Assembly (NCBI GenBank): GCA_038501785.1
Contig: JBAMJR010000003.1
Span: forward strand, 2,202,501-2,266,500
From: Myoxocephalus aenaeus
Lineage: Eukaryota; Chordata; Actinopteri; Perciformes; Cottidae
Length of the DNA stretch: 64,000 nt
Direction: 5' to 3'
A program made the position numbers and the translations under genes. Below are positions 1 to 12,800 of the stretch, piece after piece. Each line of letters begins with the position of its first letter. Positions within the stretch are counted from its first letter, which is position 1. The notes below the pieces were generated by a model. The model saw nothing but the letters and a program-made list of their open reading frames with translations, did no database searches and had not been told where the DNA came from.

Positions 1-2070
1 TAAGGAGGTGTCCTTCAGCTTCATTACATGTTTCTGCTGCTCTTCATCTCACCAATACGCCTGTCCTTTTTCTTGTTCTAACTAAAACCCTCCATAATGT
101 AGTGGACTGTGCCAGTCCCTGTTTTCTGAGCCATTCTTCTTTCTCTGGCTTTGTTGACCAAGTGATAAAATCACTTGGTCCTTAGTTCCTGAGGAATCGG
201 ACCACAAATGTACATTTAGAGAAATGGTCCGGTCAATTTAGCGAACAAACTGCGTGAAATGTTGTCAATACTTCTTGTGTAGCATTAACCCCAACCGCCC
301 AAGTTTTTTTTCTCCAGATTTTTCGATAATGAGGAAGTGAGTTTTTAAATACTCAAACGCTTCTAGATCATCAACCACAGGTCCGATTTAATAAATTCAA
401 ACGTCTAAAGTACTGTAAACCCTTGTGAGAAGAGAAACGATGGACTACATTTAAAAAAAAAAATTCGTTATATTTTTATAATTACGTAATTAGGTAAGCT
501 CCTCAACATGACTGAGCGATTATAACATTTCACTATTTAACTAATTTAGTACCCCTAACAACGGTGGGTTTCGCTCAAAGTACCACGTATTGTTTGTAAA
601 AGTATCGCGAGCTGCGAGAAAGCGACGGCTGTTTTTTCTCGATTTTGTATCCGTGTTTCGAGGTCCTTTCGAGGTGTCATTTTAAGTACACAACGGTCAT
701 GGTGCGACCAAGATTTAGGTACAAATTGCTCATTTCTTTATTTCTGAACCGAAAAACATGATTTTTGGACTGGAAATGCTTGGAAACATGTCATTGCTTG
801 TGTTTATTGCTTGGATGCTTTAGGTCTTAATCTTTCTAAAGAGGTGCAGTATTACTCTGGGGCATGATGGGAAGGCACCAAAAATACAATAAAAAAAACT
901 TGGGGAGTGACCGAAGAGTCATTTTTTGATCAGACTCTTGACTTTTGAAATAAATACTAAATATTTTTTTTATTTTTAAAGTCAAGGAGTTGCTGATTCT
1001 TTAGAGATCAAGGACAATAGGGGCTGGTATTCATATCAAGGTCATATGAGCTGTAGAACACCGGTAGAAGCCCTAGGGTATCCCTATAGGGGGACCCTCG
1101 GGCTGATGAGGCTAAAGGCCGACCGCCTTCACATTAAAATATCTTTTATTGTGAAGTCCATGTAGGAGAACTACTCAAGAAGTAGCTCCCAGCAGCAAAG
1201 GAACGCAAGCAGAACAGAAACCCCTCCAAGTGAAAGGATGTTTGATCATGTCTGGTTATTGGTCAGCATCAGGCGTCCCTGTTAAGAACATAAATTAGAG
1301 CCATGCTGTTAGACTGGCGCTGCAGTGTTTTGTTGTCGACTCTACATTCATCGCCCTGCTGCCGTACAATAAGCACCACATGCGTATTAATCAGCTGGAG
1401 AAAATAGTCCGCGGCAAATGCTCCTGTTTGAGTATTGTTTGCTGAAAATTGCAGTGGCCATCTGTTTATGAAAATGACAAAGCTGTTTAAAAAAAAAATG
1501 AAAAAAAAAAAAAGAGAACGTTTGTGACCCATTTTCAAAGCTTTATATCCTCGGTAGGAAGAAACGGGCTTTCGGTTGAGTGCCCCAGACAGGAGGGAAT
1601 TTGCTGTGTACTTTTAAACAGACTGTTGGTTGGCTTTTGGATTTTCTTTGTCGTTGGAAAAAATAAATAAACAACAACGCCAGGTTTTAAGAAGTGCTCA
1701 ATCCATGGATCTTCAGGAGAGCAGAGAAACAAAGGGGTTCTCATGAATTTGCTGCCTCCGCCACCGTCGCCATTGCAGCATTTAGACAGTGCTATTAATT
1801 AAGATTCAGGTCCTGTGACTCCTCACTCTGAAAAGTTCCCCGCCTGCCCGAGTCATCTGCCCCGGCGTTGTGATCCTCAGCTCGTCCTCCTCCCGCAAAT
1901 CCTGCCCCTGTTTCCCATGCAGGTGTTGGACTCGCAGTGTGAATGGCAGCATGAATGCTAATAGGTCGTTGTAATAAGGTCTTTGAAGTATGCAATACAC
2001 TGTTGCAGAATCATAATGTGAAAATCCCTCTTTGAATCGAGAGACTCAGCCCTGCTTGACACGAGCGGGC
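1..2070. other. No gene recognised
   Basis: Unique AT-rich sequence with scattered homopolymers (for example the A-runs near 450 and 1490). Open frames are short, low in complexity and have no convincing splice context. A short GC-rich island at about 1060-1130 has interleaved CCCTA/TAGGG words but matches nothing I recognise. Confidence 0.6.
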
Positions 2071-2106
2071 CTCTCTCTCTCTTTCTCTCTCACCAACCCC
2101 TGTCTT

Positions 2107-2142
<36 letters not shown>
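2071..2142. repeat. (CT)n plus (CA)n microsatellite
   Basis: A CT-rich tract (2071-2113) runs into about 14 CA units (2114-2142). The short open frames across it on both strands (Leu/Ser/Thr-His or Cys-Val repeats) are by-products of the repeat. Confidence 0.95.
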
Positions 2143-2144
<2 letters not shown>

Positions 2145-3088
2145 CCCTCTCTCCTCCCCATCTCCCCTACATCTTTTAATAATCACTTCTGGCAGGAAGA
2201 CTTGCCTTTCTCTGAAAGGTCTTGGATGACAAGCATGGGTTTCCAAACGCCAACGTGTGGTAACCCGTAGCGATCCGTGGGAAAAAAAGTGAGGGAGTGG
2301 ACCCAACAGGGAGGGGGCTGGATTATTGGTTTAGGAGAGAAATAGTGGGGGGCTTAGGAGGGGGTGGGATGCAGTGGGGGGCATTACTCCGGTAGTGTTT
2401 GCAGTGGTTGTACTGTATCAATAGCAGATTTAGAGAAACCTATTAAGTCTAATTTTCTATAATTTCAATGGAGCGGCCCGTAGTAGTCTGGAACTATTGA
2501 TGAAGCGGGCATTGAAAGCACATCAACACATTGAATGTGATGTGTTTTAAGGAGCGCTGCATCTATTGGCGCGGGGTTCCATTCATCGCCTGACTTTTCA
2601 CACAATGACCATGGTGCGTTTTGAGATCTTCACTCGAGGCCGTCCGACCTTGTGCGCGACCTTTGAAGTTTGAATTGCCGTATGAGTCTAAAATGACGGA
2701 GGACTTTGTTCATCATTCCACTTCAATTCCTGTCTGCGATTCAGTCAAGACCACTTCAAAATTCAAAAGACAGCTTTGCAAGTAGTTACCATATTTATAA
2801 TTAGTGTGTTCCTGAACAGTTTTATCGCATTGCGATTGGATTTCCTCCGCTCCCCAGTGGACATGTAATATTTGATAACAAATTAAAGTATTTGAATTGT
2901 TGTATTAAAAAATCTTTGGGTCGACTCAAAGAAAAGTTCCGCAAGTTATAATAAAACAGATTTAATAAAAAGTAAATGGTGATACAGTGTATACAAGGGT
3001 GCACACATCACAGTGTCCACAGACCACCAATAGCTGTCTATCGGTAGTTAATTGTCTAGCATTCAAATTATGCACACCGATCTGTGTA
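2143..3088. other. No gene recognised; G-rich patch
   Basis: Nothing coding is visible. On the + strand, 2308-2383 holds several runs of four to six G's, a possible G-quadruplex former, though the spacing between the outer runs is long. The rest is ordinary unique sequence. Confidence 0.5.
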
Positions 3089-3135
3089 ATACTTTTGATA
3101 TTATAGATCACACTGATCTATAATATCAAAAGTAT
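3089..3135. repeat. Perfect 22-bp inverted repeat with 3-nt loop
   Basis: The left arm 3089-3110 and right arm 3114-3135 are exact reverse complements (22 of 22) around the loop CAC. The arms begin ATACTTTTGATATT. The stem is AT-rich and would fold tightly in single strands. It may be the tip of a larger foldback element, because short CCAATAG/CTATTGG words sit outside it (3027-3033 and 3139-3145). No coding sequence is associated with it. Confidence 0.9.
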
Positions 3136-3828
3136 ATACTATTGGGCGTCGTCGCCTTTCATTGGCTTAGCTTTACAACGTGCAATTGGTTATAAGTTTA
3201 ACAGAGGTGGAGGCAGCATTTGGGTTGGTCTAGAGGTGGTACCCTAGCATGGCTTTGCTCCCGGTACTTGATGTCATCGCTCCACACCCCCCTGTGTAAC
3301 TGAGCGCAATACCCTCCCCTATAGGAGTTGTTTTTCTGTACCGAGGGGTACCTGGTACGGCACCCATTTTGAGTAAACTGTGAGCTCCATCTTGATATCA
3401 TATTCCTGACATACCTACAACATTTCCTAAGTGAACTAACTAAACTAACAGTGACTTCCCTCCATGTTAAGAATACACATTTTCATAAGGCTCCTTATTG
3501 TTCATATCCCTTCTTAAGTATCGTATTCTACCCATAGATATTTATTTATTTACAAGTGTAAGGCATAGTAAATTATTCCGTGGGTCGGAAGCTTTCCAGA
3601 AAGGGGCGGCAATCATGTGTGGCATCAAGCTAGGGAAATAAAAATGTATATTTTCAAAACTTGGGGAGCTCTATTGAGTCACCTTCGAATACTTCAAGTC
3701 ATATTTATGGTTTATGTTAATATTTATAATTGAATTGTGTTATACACATGTAAAATGGATGTATATGCTCTTGTAAGGCCAGGCTTTGCAGTTTTTCTTT
3801 TTGCTATGTCACATCAGTGGCTTTGGTA
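3136..3828. other. No gene; possible decayed transposon DNA
   Basis: Between about 3195 and 3410 there is GGTACC-rich sequence with internally complementary words (GGTACC, GTACCG), which suggests a worn DNA transposon. No termini or target duplication can be defined. The rest is AT-rich unique sequence leading into the piggyBac-like remnant. Confidence 0.35.
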
Positions 3829-4060
3829 TCAATTCATGGGAGTATGAGGACTTGGAGAGTGAGGAAGAGCTCCTGATGAAGAATTCTGCAGGGAGTTCAC
3901 CCTGAGCGAAGCTATTTTAGAGAGGATGACGGCGGAGCTTCAGAGCCTGAAGGATTAGATTCCTGCGATGAAGAGGACTATGCCAATAAAAGAGATCCAT
4001 TTGAAGATGGGTGAGTGTATTTACTAAAATTTGTTTTGCAATAGCATATTTACGTTAGCA

Positions 4061-4393
4061 AAGGTGGTTGTCCCCGCTGTAGCCAGCTAGCACTGCTGCT
4101 AGCTCCCCGCTGTAGCCAGCTAGCACTGCTCCTAGCTCCCCGCTGTAGCCAGCTAGCGCTGCTGCTAGCTCCCCGCTGTAGCCAGCTAGCGCTGCTGCTA
4201 GCTCCCCGCTGTAGCCAGCTAGCACTGCTGCTAGCTCCCCGCTGTAGCCAGCTAGCGCTGCTGCTAGCTCCCCGCTGCCCGAGTCTGGCGTCGAGCCGGG
4301 GCTGGTCCCACTCCCTTTGTTGTTTGGCTAAAGCGGGGAGCTAGCGGGGACAACCACCGAAGGTAGTAACAGCTTATAACCCGACTTTTACGG
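4061..4393 (+). mobile_element. GCTAGC-rich TIR element, copy A
   Basis: Non-autonomous element ending in GTAACCC-type sequence and CGACTTTTACGG next to TA (4394-4395). The left terminus is missing or degraded: the left side begins at the subterminal AAGGTGGTTGTCCCCGCTG. The core words CGTCGAGCC and GGTCCC place it in the same orientation as copies C, D and E. The subterminal GGTTGTCCCC groups it with copy B rather than with C-F. It lies inside the intron of the piggyBac-like remnant. Confidence 0.8.
4072..4269 (+). repeat. 33-bp tandem repeat, six units, inside copy A
   Basis: CCCCGCTGTAGCC recurs at 4072, 4105, 4138, 4171, 4204 and 4237, exactly 33 bp apart, with another CCCCGCTG at 4270. 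Units differ by only a base or two (CAC/CGC, GCT/CCT), so the array expanded recently or is being homogenised. Each unit holds GCTAGC palindromes. Confidence 0.95.
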
Positions 4394-4574
4394 TACTGAC
4401 TAGTAGCCTAGTAATTTATTTTACAGAGAGGATTCACAGCTGCCAGGGTCCAGTAGACAGCCTCCCAGTCCGTCTCTGCCTTCCACCAGATCACCACCGC
4501 CGGCCACAACGCCAGCCACTCCAGCACATCCATCCCCAGCTTATAATACAAATTTGGTTTGACAACAAAAGCTG

Positions 4575-5078
4575 TTGTAATGTTCATTTTTCATTTACAC
4601 ACACCTCATGAAGCTTGATCGGCAGTATGAAGCCATTTCTCAGTCCCATTTTTATCATGTTGGTGAAAGGTGTGACAGACATAAGTTCTACTCAAAAACA
4701 ATAATAAAAAATTTGGTTTTAGACATTTATTTAGATCTACCATTTTATGCATATAATCCACTGCTTTGGTGAACCTAAGACCTTTGGTAAACCAATTTCT
4801 AGCACTAAAACAGTTCGTCCACATGAGTAAAGGTATGTTTTCACAAGAGATATGAAGAATTTCAAAAATTGAGCTTCAATTTTTCAGCTTTAGGGCCATA
4901 TTATCACTTTACGCTTTTGCCTTAGGACAATGGTGCCTCATTATATAGAGAGCTAAGATTGTTCTGTAATTTGTGATATACAACACATGAGTATGTATCA
5001 TATGCAAGTGACTTTAAAAAGGAGAATTTAAGAAATTATGTAAAATCGAGAAAATGACTTCAGACCCCAGAGGGTTAA
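4575..5078 (+). mobile_element. piggyBac-like 3' region ending at TTAA
   Basis: This AT-rich block ends CCCCAGAGGG directly before TTAA (5075-5078), which fits piggyBac termini (CCC..GGG at TTAA targets). It is homologous on the opposite strand to 59844-60345, about 500 bp of alignable sequence. Shared landmarks include CATGAAGCTTGATC, CCTAAGACCTTTGGTAAACC and TCACAAGAGATATGAAGAAT-type sequence. It follows directly on the acidic, proline-rich N-terminal remnant, so the two are probably one internally deleted element. Confidence 0.65.
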
Positions 5079-8000
5079 GTGCACTGACTTTTTTGAAGCC
5101 CAACCATTATGCTTTTTCAAACTAAGTAGTTTTTGTGGCTTAACCTATTTGTGAATGTTACTGTAGCGATTTAACGACACCACAAAATGAGTGGTTGGAA
5201 GACGAGTACAAGTCCATTTACCATTTTTTGTATGAGTGAGTTTCAGACTAAAAGTCACTAGTTGAGGGAACAGTCAGTCCAGACATGTCATAACAATAGG
5301 AAGGAAGTAGAACACTTATTTAGGCAACTAGGTAAAGTTTTTATTTTATTTTATTTAAAATATCAATGTAACTCACTGCATGAAAACTATATTGAGATAT
5401 TTTTTGTGCACATTTACAGGAGGATAAAAGGTTCCTGCCGGTACCTCACCAAGTATGGAGAAGGATGCTGGTGGAGAACGTTGGTGAATGTCATTGATGA
5501 GGAAGAAATCAAAAGTTACAAAACTTCACTGCAAGTTCTAGCAATTTGTTGTAACAGTTTCTTTTTCTAATTGTAGTTTTCTTGAGCCTGCAATAAAAGA
5601 TTCATTTGGTCACTTTGTGGGGCGGCGGAAACAAACTGTAAACGCAACATATGCATATTGATTATAGACACTTTAAATATGATTCAACACTTGAGACATT
5701 ACTATTCAGAACGTAGGCTTTAAAATATGTCCACAAAGTTTTTTTCTAACTGTCTAACTCTGTGCATGAATATGTTCTTGTCCTAACTATTTCTTCTCCA
5801 CTCTGAGCCACCGGAGGTGCACAAAGAGTGAGGTGCTCCCCCGGAAAGACAGTGAAACATGCTTCAAATCTGGCATGTCAGATGCGATGAAACTCATATT
5901 TAATGACTGTGGAGTGAAGACCTTTCAATTACCCTGAATCTACTGAGGATTGCACTACATTGTGTCTGTTTACAGTGTAGCCAATTAGATTAATGGAGCG
6001 GGATAATCAAAAAAGATGAGTGAAAGGGTAGCACACAAGAATGTTCCGTCATTGGATCTTCATACTTAAATTTAGTCGCTCCCTAATCAGATTTTCTATC
6101 TAATTTATTTCAATTCTCCCTTTTTTTGCTAAAAAACTAAAGGTTGCATTCACTGTACTCCCCCGCCTCGTCCTCCATTGTCTACATCTACTTCAGTTAG
6201 TGAAAATGTACTTTCCCCAGAAATGCGTTCTTGAAGCTCTCAGTAAAGGGCTCGCTGTGCTGTGTGCATGGAGGTGGAGAGGGTTCTCGCTGCCGAGTAA
6301 AAACGGAGAAAGCAGCGCCGCAATGTGCCATTTCCAATTGTTGTATCTACAAAAGATAAATATCTTGTGTATTCCATCTGCCTATTTGCCTTCCTTCCCC
6401 ACTCGTCTCCACTCTTCCCTTCCATCCATCTCCGTGGTTTCATCTCTTATGCCTCTGTCAATCACCCGGTCGTGCTTATGAAGCGGCCTGAGTTATGAAC
6501 TGCTTTTATTTGCCGGGAGCGCCATTGAACTTGACCTGTGATAAAGCCTTGACGGAGAACGTGTTAATGATGAAGCCTCGCTGACTGATGTGTCGCAGTC
6601 ATGGCGGGGAGTTGGAGGAGGTTGACCTTTTTGTCAAGCGACGGCATCGCGGGCCTCCACTTCTCACCCGTTGGCCCGCCGGAGTATCGACCTCATCATC
6701 AAAATAATATCCTCCCCGTCTGTAGTCGTGGCAGCCTTCCTCTCTGCTGCTTCTCTTCTTCTCCCCCTCTGAACAGATGACTCATTCCTTTTTTTTTTAA
6801 ATCCCCCCCCTCCTTCTTTTATCTCCCCGAAAACAGGTGAATCTCCCCGTCTCCTCGGCCCGTTCTCATTACAAAAAGGTGATCAACCCATTGAGCTCAT
6901 CAACCCGGAGTGAACTCCCCTCACCCGCTGACTGATGAGTCCGAGAAGGGGGCTGTCGCCGGGGCTGACAGCTCCTTCTGAGGAGAAACATATTAATGGC
7001 TCTGCTTTCCGACTAAAATGCTATGCGCGGGCACCCACCCCGCCGCCGCCACCGCCGCCCCGCCGATGGCGCGGCGCTCTTCGCTGGTATTTCTTAAATG
7101 CCAACGTCAGTCATGAATAGGTCAGGACAACAAGCACTTAAATAAGGATTTGTCACTGATTAATGAGAGGTAGAGAGGACCGGGAAGGCCTCTGACTGCC
7201 TCGCGCAGATAAAACAATGAATGTTTTGTAAATAGCCACGGGTGCTTCTCTCCGTCTCCGTCTCTCGCCCCGTCACCCCCAACCCTCCCTCTCTCTCTCG
7301 CTCTCTCGCTCCGCTCCGTCCTTCCACCCGGTGGAGAGAAACGCCGCCGTCAAGAAAAACACAACAACAACTGACAGCCGCGCTGGGGAGCGCGGGAACA
7401 CATGTTGCCAGCCGCAGGAGTGGAAGGAAATCCAATCAGATCCCGGCGAGGCTACAGTGGCTCAATTTGCAAAGCCAACAGGCCTTTTACCAGTATTGTT
7501 GTAATGGTATTAACAGGTTGGATCCCAGCCAAGGAGCACTATGGCAGTAACATGCTGATGTTATTGACTACTTATCCATAAAAATGCATCCCTTCTCACT
7601 GAATTATACTCAAGCGTGGCACAAATCGACTAATCTGAGCAGATTAAAGTCACTTAGAGGAGATTGGAGTTCACCCACGGTTTTATTAAAATGCACAAAT
7701 CTAATCAGAGACGATGTGTAAATTGCCTGGCTAAAAGGCAAAGATGTTACACGGTGTAAAGAGGGATGGGGGGAGAAAGAAAAAAAAAAGAAAAAAGGAT
7801 GTTTATTTTGTTTCATTTTGCCTGTCAATCAGATGTATTCATGAATAAAACGCCGAGGAAATCAAATCACACGATCGGATTTTTGAGTTTTAATAATTCA
7901 TTATAAGAATAAAGCGTTGCTGCGAACGCAGTGCGTTGGAGTTTTTTTTTTCTTCTTCTCCCGACTAATCCACGAACAGCAGCGAACACGAAGCGGTTTT

Positions 8001-9416
8001 GTGTGATCCATCAGTCGGTAAGTGTTCCCTGGGTACAGACCTGGCGCTCACGCTCTGCACAGATGCCTCAGAGTTTCAGCCGTGTTCGTTTTTTTTTTTC
8101 CTTCTTCTTCTTCCAAAGTAATTAACTTGTGGAAATGATTTACCCTTGAATGCTTGTCAGATCAATTTCTCATTGGAGGTCTCTGTAAAAACCTGCCGTG
8201 GCCCCCGTAGCCTGTCAGAGCCACTGGGCACATCGTCCCCCATGAGTGCCCTCGGAGCAGAGAGGCTTTAAACAAAGACCAGACTCCTGGAGCTTTTACT
8301 GACAATTTAAAAATGGCATGAAATATTGTCCTTCACGGTGAACGTCTGCGCTGATATAACATAATTACATGTAGATTTGTATGTAGATATTGAACGTTTC
8401 AGTAAAACCTGCTTTTTATTTCTTTTATATATTTTTTTCTACAGTACGTTTGAGTTCAGGAGACTAAACCGATATTGCAATTTTTCGTAATCAAACACTT
8501 TTTGATTTGAAAATGTCTTCCTACAATATCTGCACAGACTAAATTAAGATTAGGATTATAGATGATGGTTTTGTTAGTTTGTGGTCTTTGTATGAAAATC
8601 AGAGGGTTTACATTTCAATACATCACCAATCGTTACATCTTTTTCTCATGTCGCTGCAGAGTAGAGCAGCATTGCCACTGAACGTTGGCTTTGGAAGTGA
8701 AACATGCGCTGCAGGTTTGACCAGTATGACCATAACTCCTTGAGATACTGGGCTGCAAAGTACCCAGTGGCAGCTAATGCTGTTGTTTTTTGCAAAACCC
8801 TGGACGTAGCTAGACTGCTGACATACTATAGAGATGGTCCTCGTTGCTGAGACAGGCACTTCTGTCTTAAGTGATGACATATACTTTGAGTATTGCCTTC
8901 CTTTGAGGCAACCACCACTCTGCATATTTTGAAAAAAAAAGATTACTTTTTTGTTACCTGGAAGATGATTTGCATTCAAATCACTTTGAAACTAATAAAG
9001 TCGCTGCCGATATGAACATTAACTGCGTAGCCGGGCCACAGTTTTTTGCAAAAAAAAGCAACACGTGCTTGTAACAGGCTGCCGGCTGCTGTGACTCTGA
9101 ACGAAGCTGATGCCACACGGGCTTTCAAATTAAACCACAAAATGCATGTTGTTTCTCCGGGCCGCGCTGAACGAGACAGAGAACACGTCCTGGAATCCAG
9201 CTCCTCAAGCAGCGATGCTTAGCAGTGGCCCGGACCTTCAAGCGAGGATGCTCCAGCTACCTCTATCGTGTCGGTCTTGGACAAGGCGTGTTTGTACTCG
9301 TTAGCGAGCGTCTTTTCAAAATAAACTTCCATCCTCAAGTGTCACCTGACATCTTCTCTTTCTCCCGTATAATTACTCCCACGAGGACATTGTTGCTTGA
9401 TCATGAACATATTTCC
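5079..9416. other. No gene recognised; CpG-richer unique block
   Basis: No gene can be supported in 4.3 kb. From about 6480 to 7450 the sequence is richer in GC and CpG, including a CCGCCGCC-type tract near 7040-7065 and CT tracts near 7280. From 7450 to 7840 and 8160 to 8290 it is complex unique sequence of the kind found in conserved noncoding elements; conservation cannot be judged from one genome. A 102-codon open frame at 5262-5570 resembles no family I know. Confidence 0.4.
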
Positions 9417-9835
9417 GTAACACTTTATAATAACTATTTGGCATTAGTTAAGCATGAGTGAACACTTAATCCATCATTTATAAAGCATTGTTCCAACATG
9501 ATCACTCATTAGTAATTCATTAGTATGCAATTCATAAACACAGTTAGACATGTTTTATTCTTTATTATCAAGCTTGACTATATGCGTTTCATGATTGGGT
9601 TTTCATACTTTATAAATTATGGATTCCCCAATTGTAAATTAAGTAATATATATTGCAAACCAACTATTAAGGACTTATAGATGATGCACTAATGGTTAAC
9701 ATGTGCTTTATAAACGTGTTTTAATGCTGCATGATTAATTCAGGTAGTTACTAGTCGTTAGTTAAGTATTAGTTACGTATATTATGTGACCTCATCTAAA
9801 GTGAGGACTATCTATGATTTACAACGCATTTATAA
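9417..9835. repeat. AT-rich dispersed repeat with GTAACACTTTATAA end
   Basis: It starts GTAACACTTTATAATAAC and runs through many TTAGTTAA, ATTAGTAAT and TATAAA words to an imperfect complementary end (CTAAAGTGAGGAC near 9796-9808). This layout is typical of a common AT-rich DNA-transposon-derived repeat in fish genomes. The boundaries and superfamily are not certain. Confidence 0.5.
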
Positions 9836-12800
9836 ATGGCATTTAAAGGCCAGCAGTGCCTCAAAGCTAACAGAAGTCTCAGCTATTTTCTCAACAGAAA
9901 AGGGAAATAGACACAACACAAAGTGATAAAGAACATTAATATGATGGCGAGGCCCAGGAGAAACCGTTGATGTCTACTAACTTAGTTCATCTTGGCATCT
10001 AATTATCACCTAAAGACAATGCATTCATACTTTTACATCCATGTTGATGGACACAAAATGGACTCAAACCCCGTTAAGATTGAGCTCGCCAACTCGTCCT
10101 CCTGCAAATTGCTTGCACCGAGCCAAGGAGACTATTTACAGACACACGAGCATTTCAGCCGCTTCATTTGACAAGTCCATGCCTGTGGTGTGAAAAGCAA
10201 TTGGTCATATTGGAGCGAAGGCCTTTTCTCTCATTCGCATCATCTCAGTTTCTGATTTTACACCAAAGAACGACAAAGATGTTTCAAAGCTTTTCTCTTC
10301 TGAATAAAACCGACCGCCCCGGATAATTACAATACTGACCGCGTGGACCAGCGCGGTCTTCATATGTGCCTTCATTATGACCAGAATGATTTAGTGCGCC
10401 GCGACGGGGCGACGTCAGGAGGATACTTCTTGCCCTCTCGCAGTCTTCCTGGCAGCTTCCCAAGGACGGGCAGCAGAAAGCAATTGCTATTAGTGCACAT
10501 ATATAGTTCCAGCAGATAAATATAGTCTGCTTTTAGCAGATGAGCCACAGCGCCATCAATTAAGATTAGGGCATGTGCTATCACAGTCTCATAAAGAACA
10601 ACAAGTCGGGCATTCCCTCAATGTCAAAGGTAAGATGAACACGCACAAACCCGATAGCTCATATACATAATGTTCCCATTGACAAATAGCTATTGATGTT
10701 TCTTCATCAATGAGAGTGACATGGATCAAACAGCTTGGAGGGGATCCCGATTGAGCACTGAAATGAAATTACGCTGAAATTTGTGGAGGATGAATCTAAT
10801 TTATTTATTTCAGGCGCCAGGGTGGGAGTATGAAATTTCTTTTTTTGTGCATTTTTATTTATTTTTGCCTGAGTCGAAGTCTGCCTCCATCCTACATTTA
10901 GAGAAAAACAACAACTTGGAAAGACACAGACGAGGCGAAACCGAAATAGAGCAGCCGGTCGTGAGTGATAATGAGAAATGGCAGGGATTGAGTCCGTCTT
11001 CGCTCTTGTTGTCCAATCAAAGTCGGCGGCCGCCCTCCTTTTGCACCGGCCCTGTTGTTGCCTGGTGTTCTCGTGTCATTCTCCTGTAGTGTCTCTATTT
11101 TTTCTCCTTCCCTCTACCCTGGTTGCAGCAAAGAGTATGGCAGCAATCTCCTTGCCCGGCCAGAGGGACGTGGACAATGTGTGTGCCCCGCGACTCTCCA
11201 GTGGTTTCCGAGTAAAGGCCATCACTCTCCCTAATTAGCTGGTCTCTTTTGGGCTGTGACTAAAATCACCTCTGTGGCTCCTTCCTCCATCGGATCACAC
11301 CTAATTTTAATTAGACCCCTCGGAATATTAGCTGGGGTCTTTGTTCCGCTTCCTCTCATTAAGGAGCCAGACAAATGAGTCTTTAAAATCCTTTATACGT
11401 TTCCTCTACATTTCTCCATCCATCCAACCCCCGCCCCCCTCTTTCCCTCACTATTGTCTATTTTCTTGTGCATGCTCTTTTATTGTGATATACTGCGTGT
11501 AATCATCCCCCGGCCGAGCTAAAACCACGCGAGTAGTGATTGCCCATTCGGTCCAAATATCCCGGCAAAGTCACAGTCTGCGCGAGCTACAGATCCAGTT
11601 CGACACGGACCATTACAAACCTGCAGATTACGGAAAAAAATGCAAACTCGCAGAGCAGCCGGAAGAGGAAAGAAAGAACAATAGCGCCGAGAAACCAAAT
11701 ATTCAGAGACACAGACACAATGTGATATTGGCATGTTTTTGTGTGTGTGTGTGTGCAGAAATAAGAAGGATCTAAAAATATTGCATTCAAATATAAGCCC
11801 TTCCATGTATCTTCAGTATTTCTTACACGACCAAGCAGGGTTGTTAAAGTCGACATTTCCGCCAGTGCAATGTCGACGAGCGGTTGTGTCCCTGGTTTGA
11901 CAACACGCGAAGGAGCATGCCAATGCGTCAACTTTATTGGGCAGTTACGGCTGAAACGACCTATGCTTTCTTGTGAGGACGGTCTGCAGTTGTTACAGCA
12001 GCTGCAGCTTTAAACTTCAGATGTAGACGTGCAGAATCGACAGGCAATTCTCCCCCCGTTACAGCCACTGCTTGTGTTTATGTGTTACATTTTAAACCTT
12101 CAAAAATGAGCAAATTTTGTCCTTGAATCGTTCACTGGGTGCTACTTTGTGTCCTCTGTCCTTTCGGAATGCCCTTCTGGTTATTTTGTTTGAAAGAAAT
12201 GTACTTTGAATCTTTCTCAGAGGCCAAAAAGGCCAAAAACAACAAAATACATTTATGAAATTCTGTTCTATCAGTATTTTAAATCGTAATCTTAAATTGC
12301 TTGTGAAGTCACCGTCGCGTATAGGAAGTATATGAAAGTATTGCAATATTTATACACACAAAATGGAACCATGCACACAATTCAGAGACTTGAAGCTCAT
12401 GTATTGGACTTCTAAACTCGAAGCACAAGTCCTTGTCACAAATTCTAAATCAACCACGATTGAAGAGTGCCACCTTAAAGCTATGAATCATTTTTTTTTT
12501 TTAAATATCTACTTTTGCTAACCCTGAAGGCCTTTGCAAACAACGTCACATTGCTTACACAACATCTCTGAAATTGTTGTCCTTCATTAAAGTTTTTTTT
12601 TTGCATTCGTCCCCCAAAAAAAAGAGAGGGTTGGTTGGCCTCTCAGAGAGCCACCTGTGTGAAGGTCATCATCCACAATGCCCTCTGATAAACATTTGCT
12701 TCGTCTCCCAGCACAAATTACTTCACGGCAGACAAAGTTAAGAATACAGAGATGAGTAATCTAAAGATAGATCGTCACAGGTGAATCAACAGCTTTATGA

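Larger units (their letters stand above)
3829..4562 (+). pseudogene. piggyBac-like transposase N-terminal remnant, two exons
   Basis: Exon 1 (about 3829-4010) encodes a strongly acidic segment (for example EDLESEEEL and, in the last frame, DEEDYANKRDPFEDG) and is broken by a frameshift near 3890. It ends at a consensus donor GG|GTGAGT at 4011. Exon 2 (4427-4562) follows TTTTACAG and continues in phase into a Ser/Pro-rich stretch (EDSQLPGSS, then PPPATTPATPAHPSP) before TGA at 4560. An acidic, then proline-rich N-terminus is usual for piggyBac-type transposases. No catalytic domain follows, so this is an internally deleted element. The intron hosts TIR element copy A. The family call is inferred from composition and from the TTAA-flanked 3' end at 5075. 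Confidence 0.5.

Noticed and set aside
4072..4269. CRISPR-like direct repeats
   Set aside because: The units are contiguous 33-bp tandem copies without unique spacers, and the DNA is vertebrate.
5262..5570. 102-codon plus-strand frame
   Set aside because: It crosses AT-rich sequence without any domain. A possible acceptor near 5419 is not matched by a donor or a homologous product.
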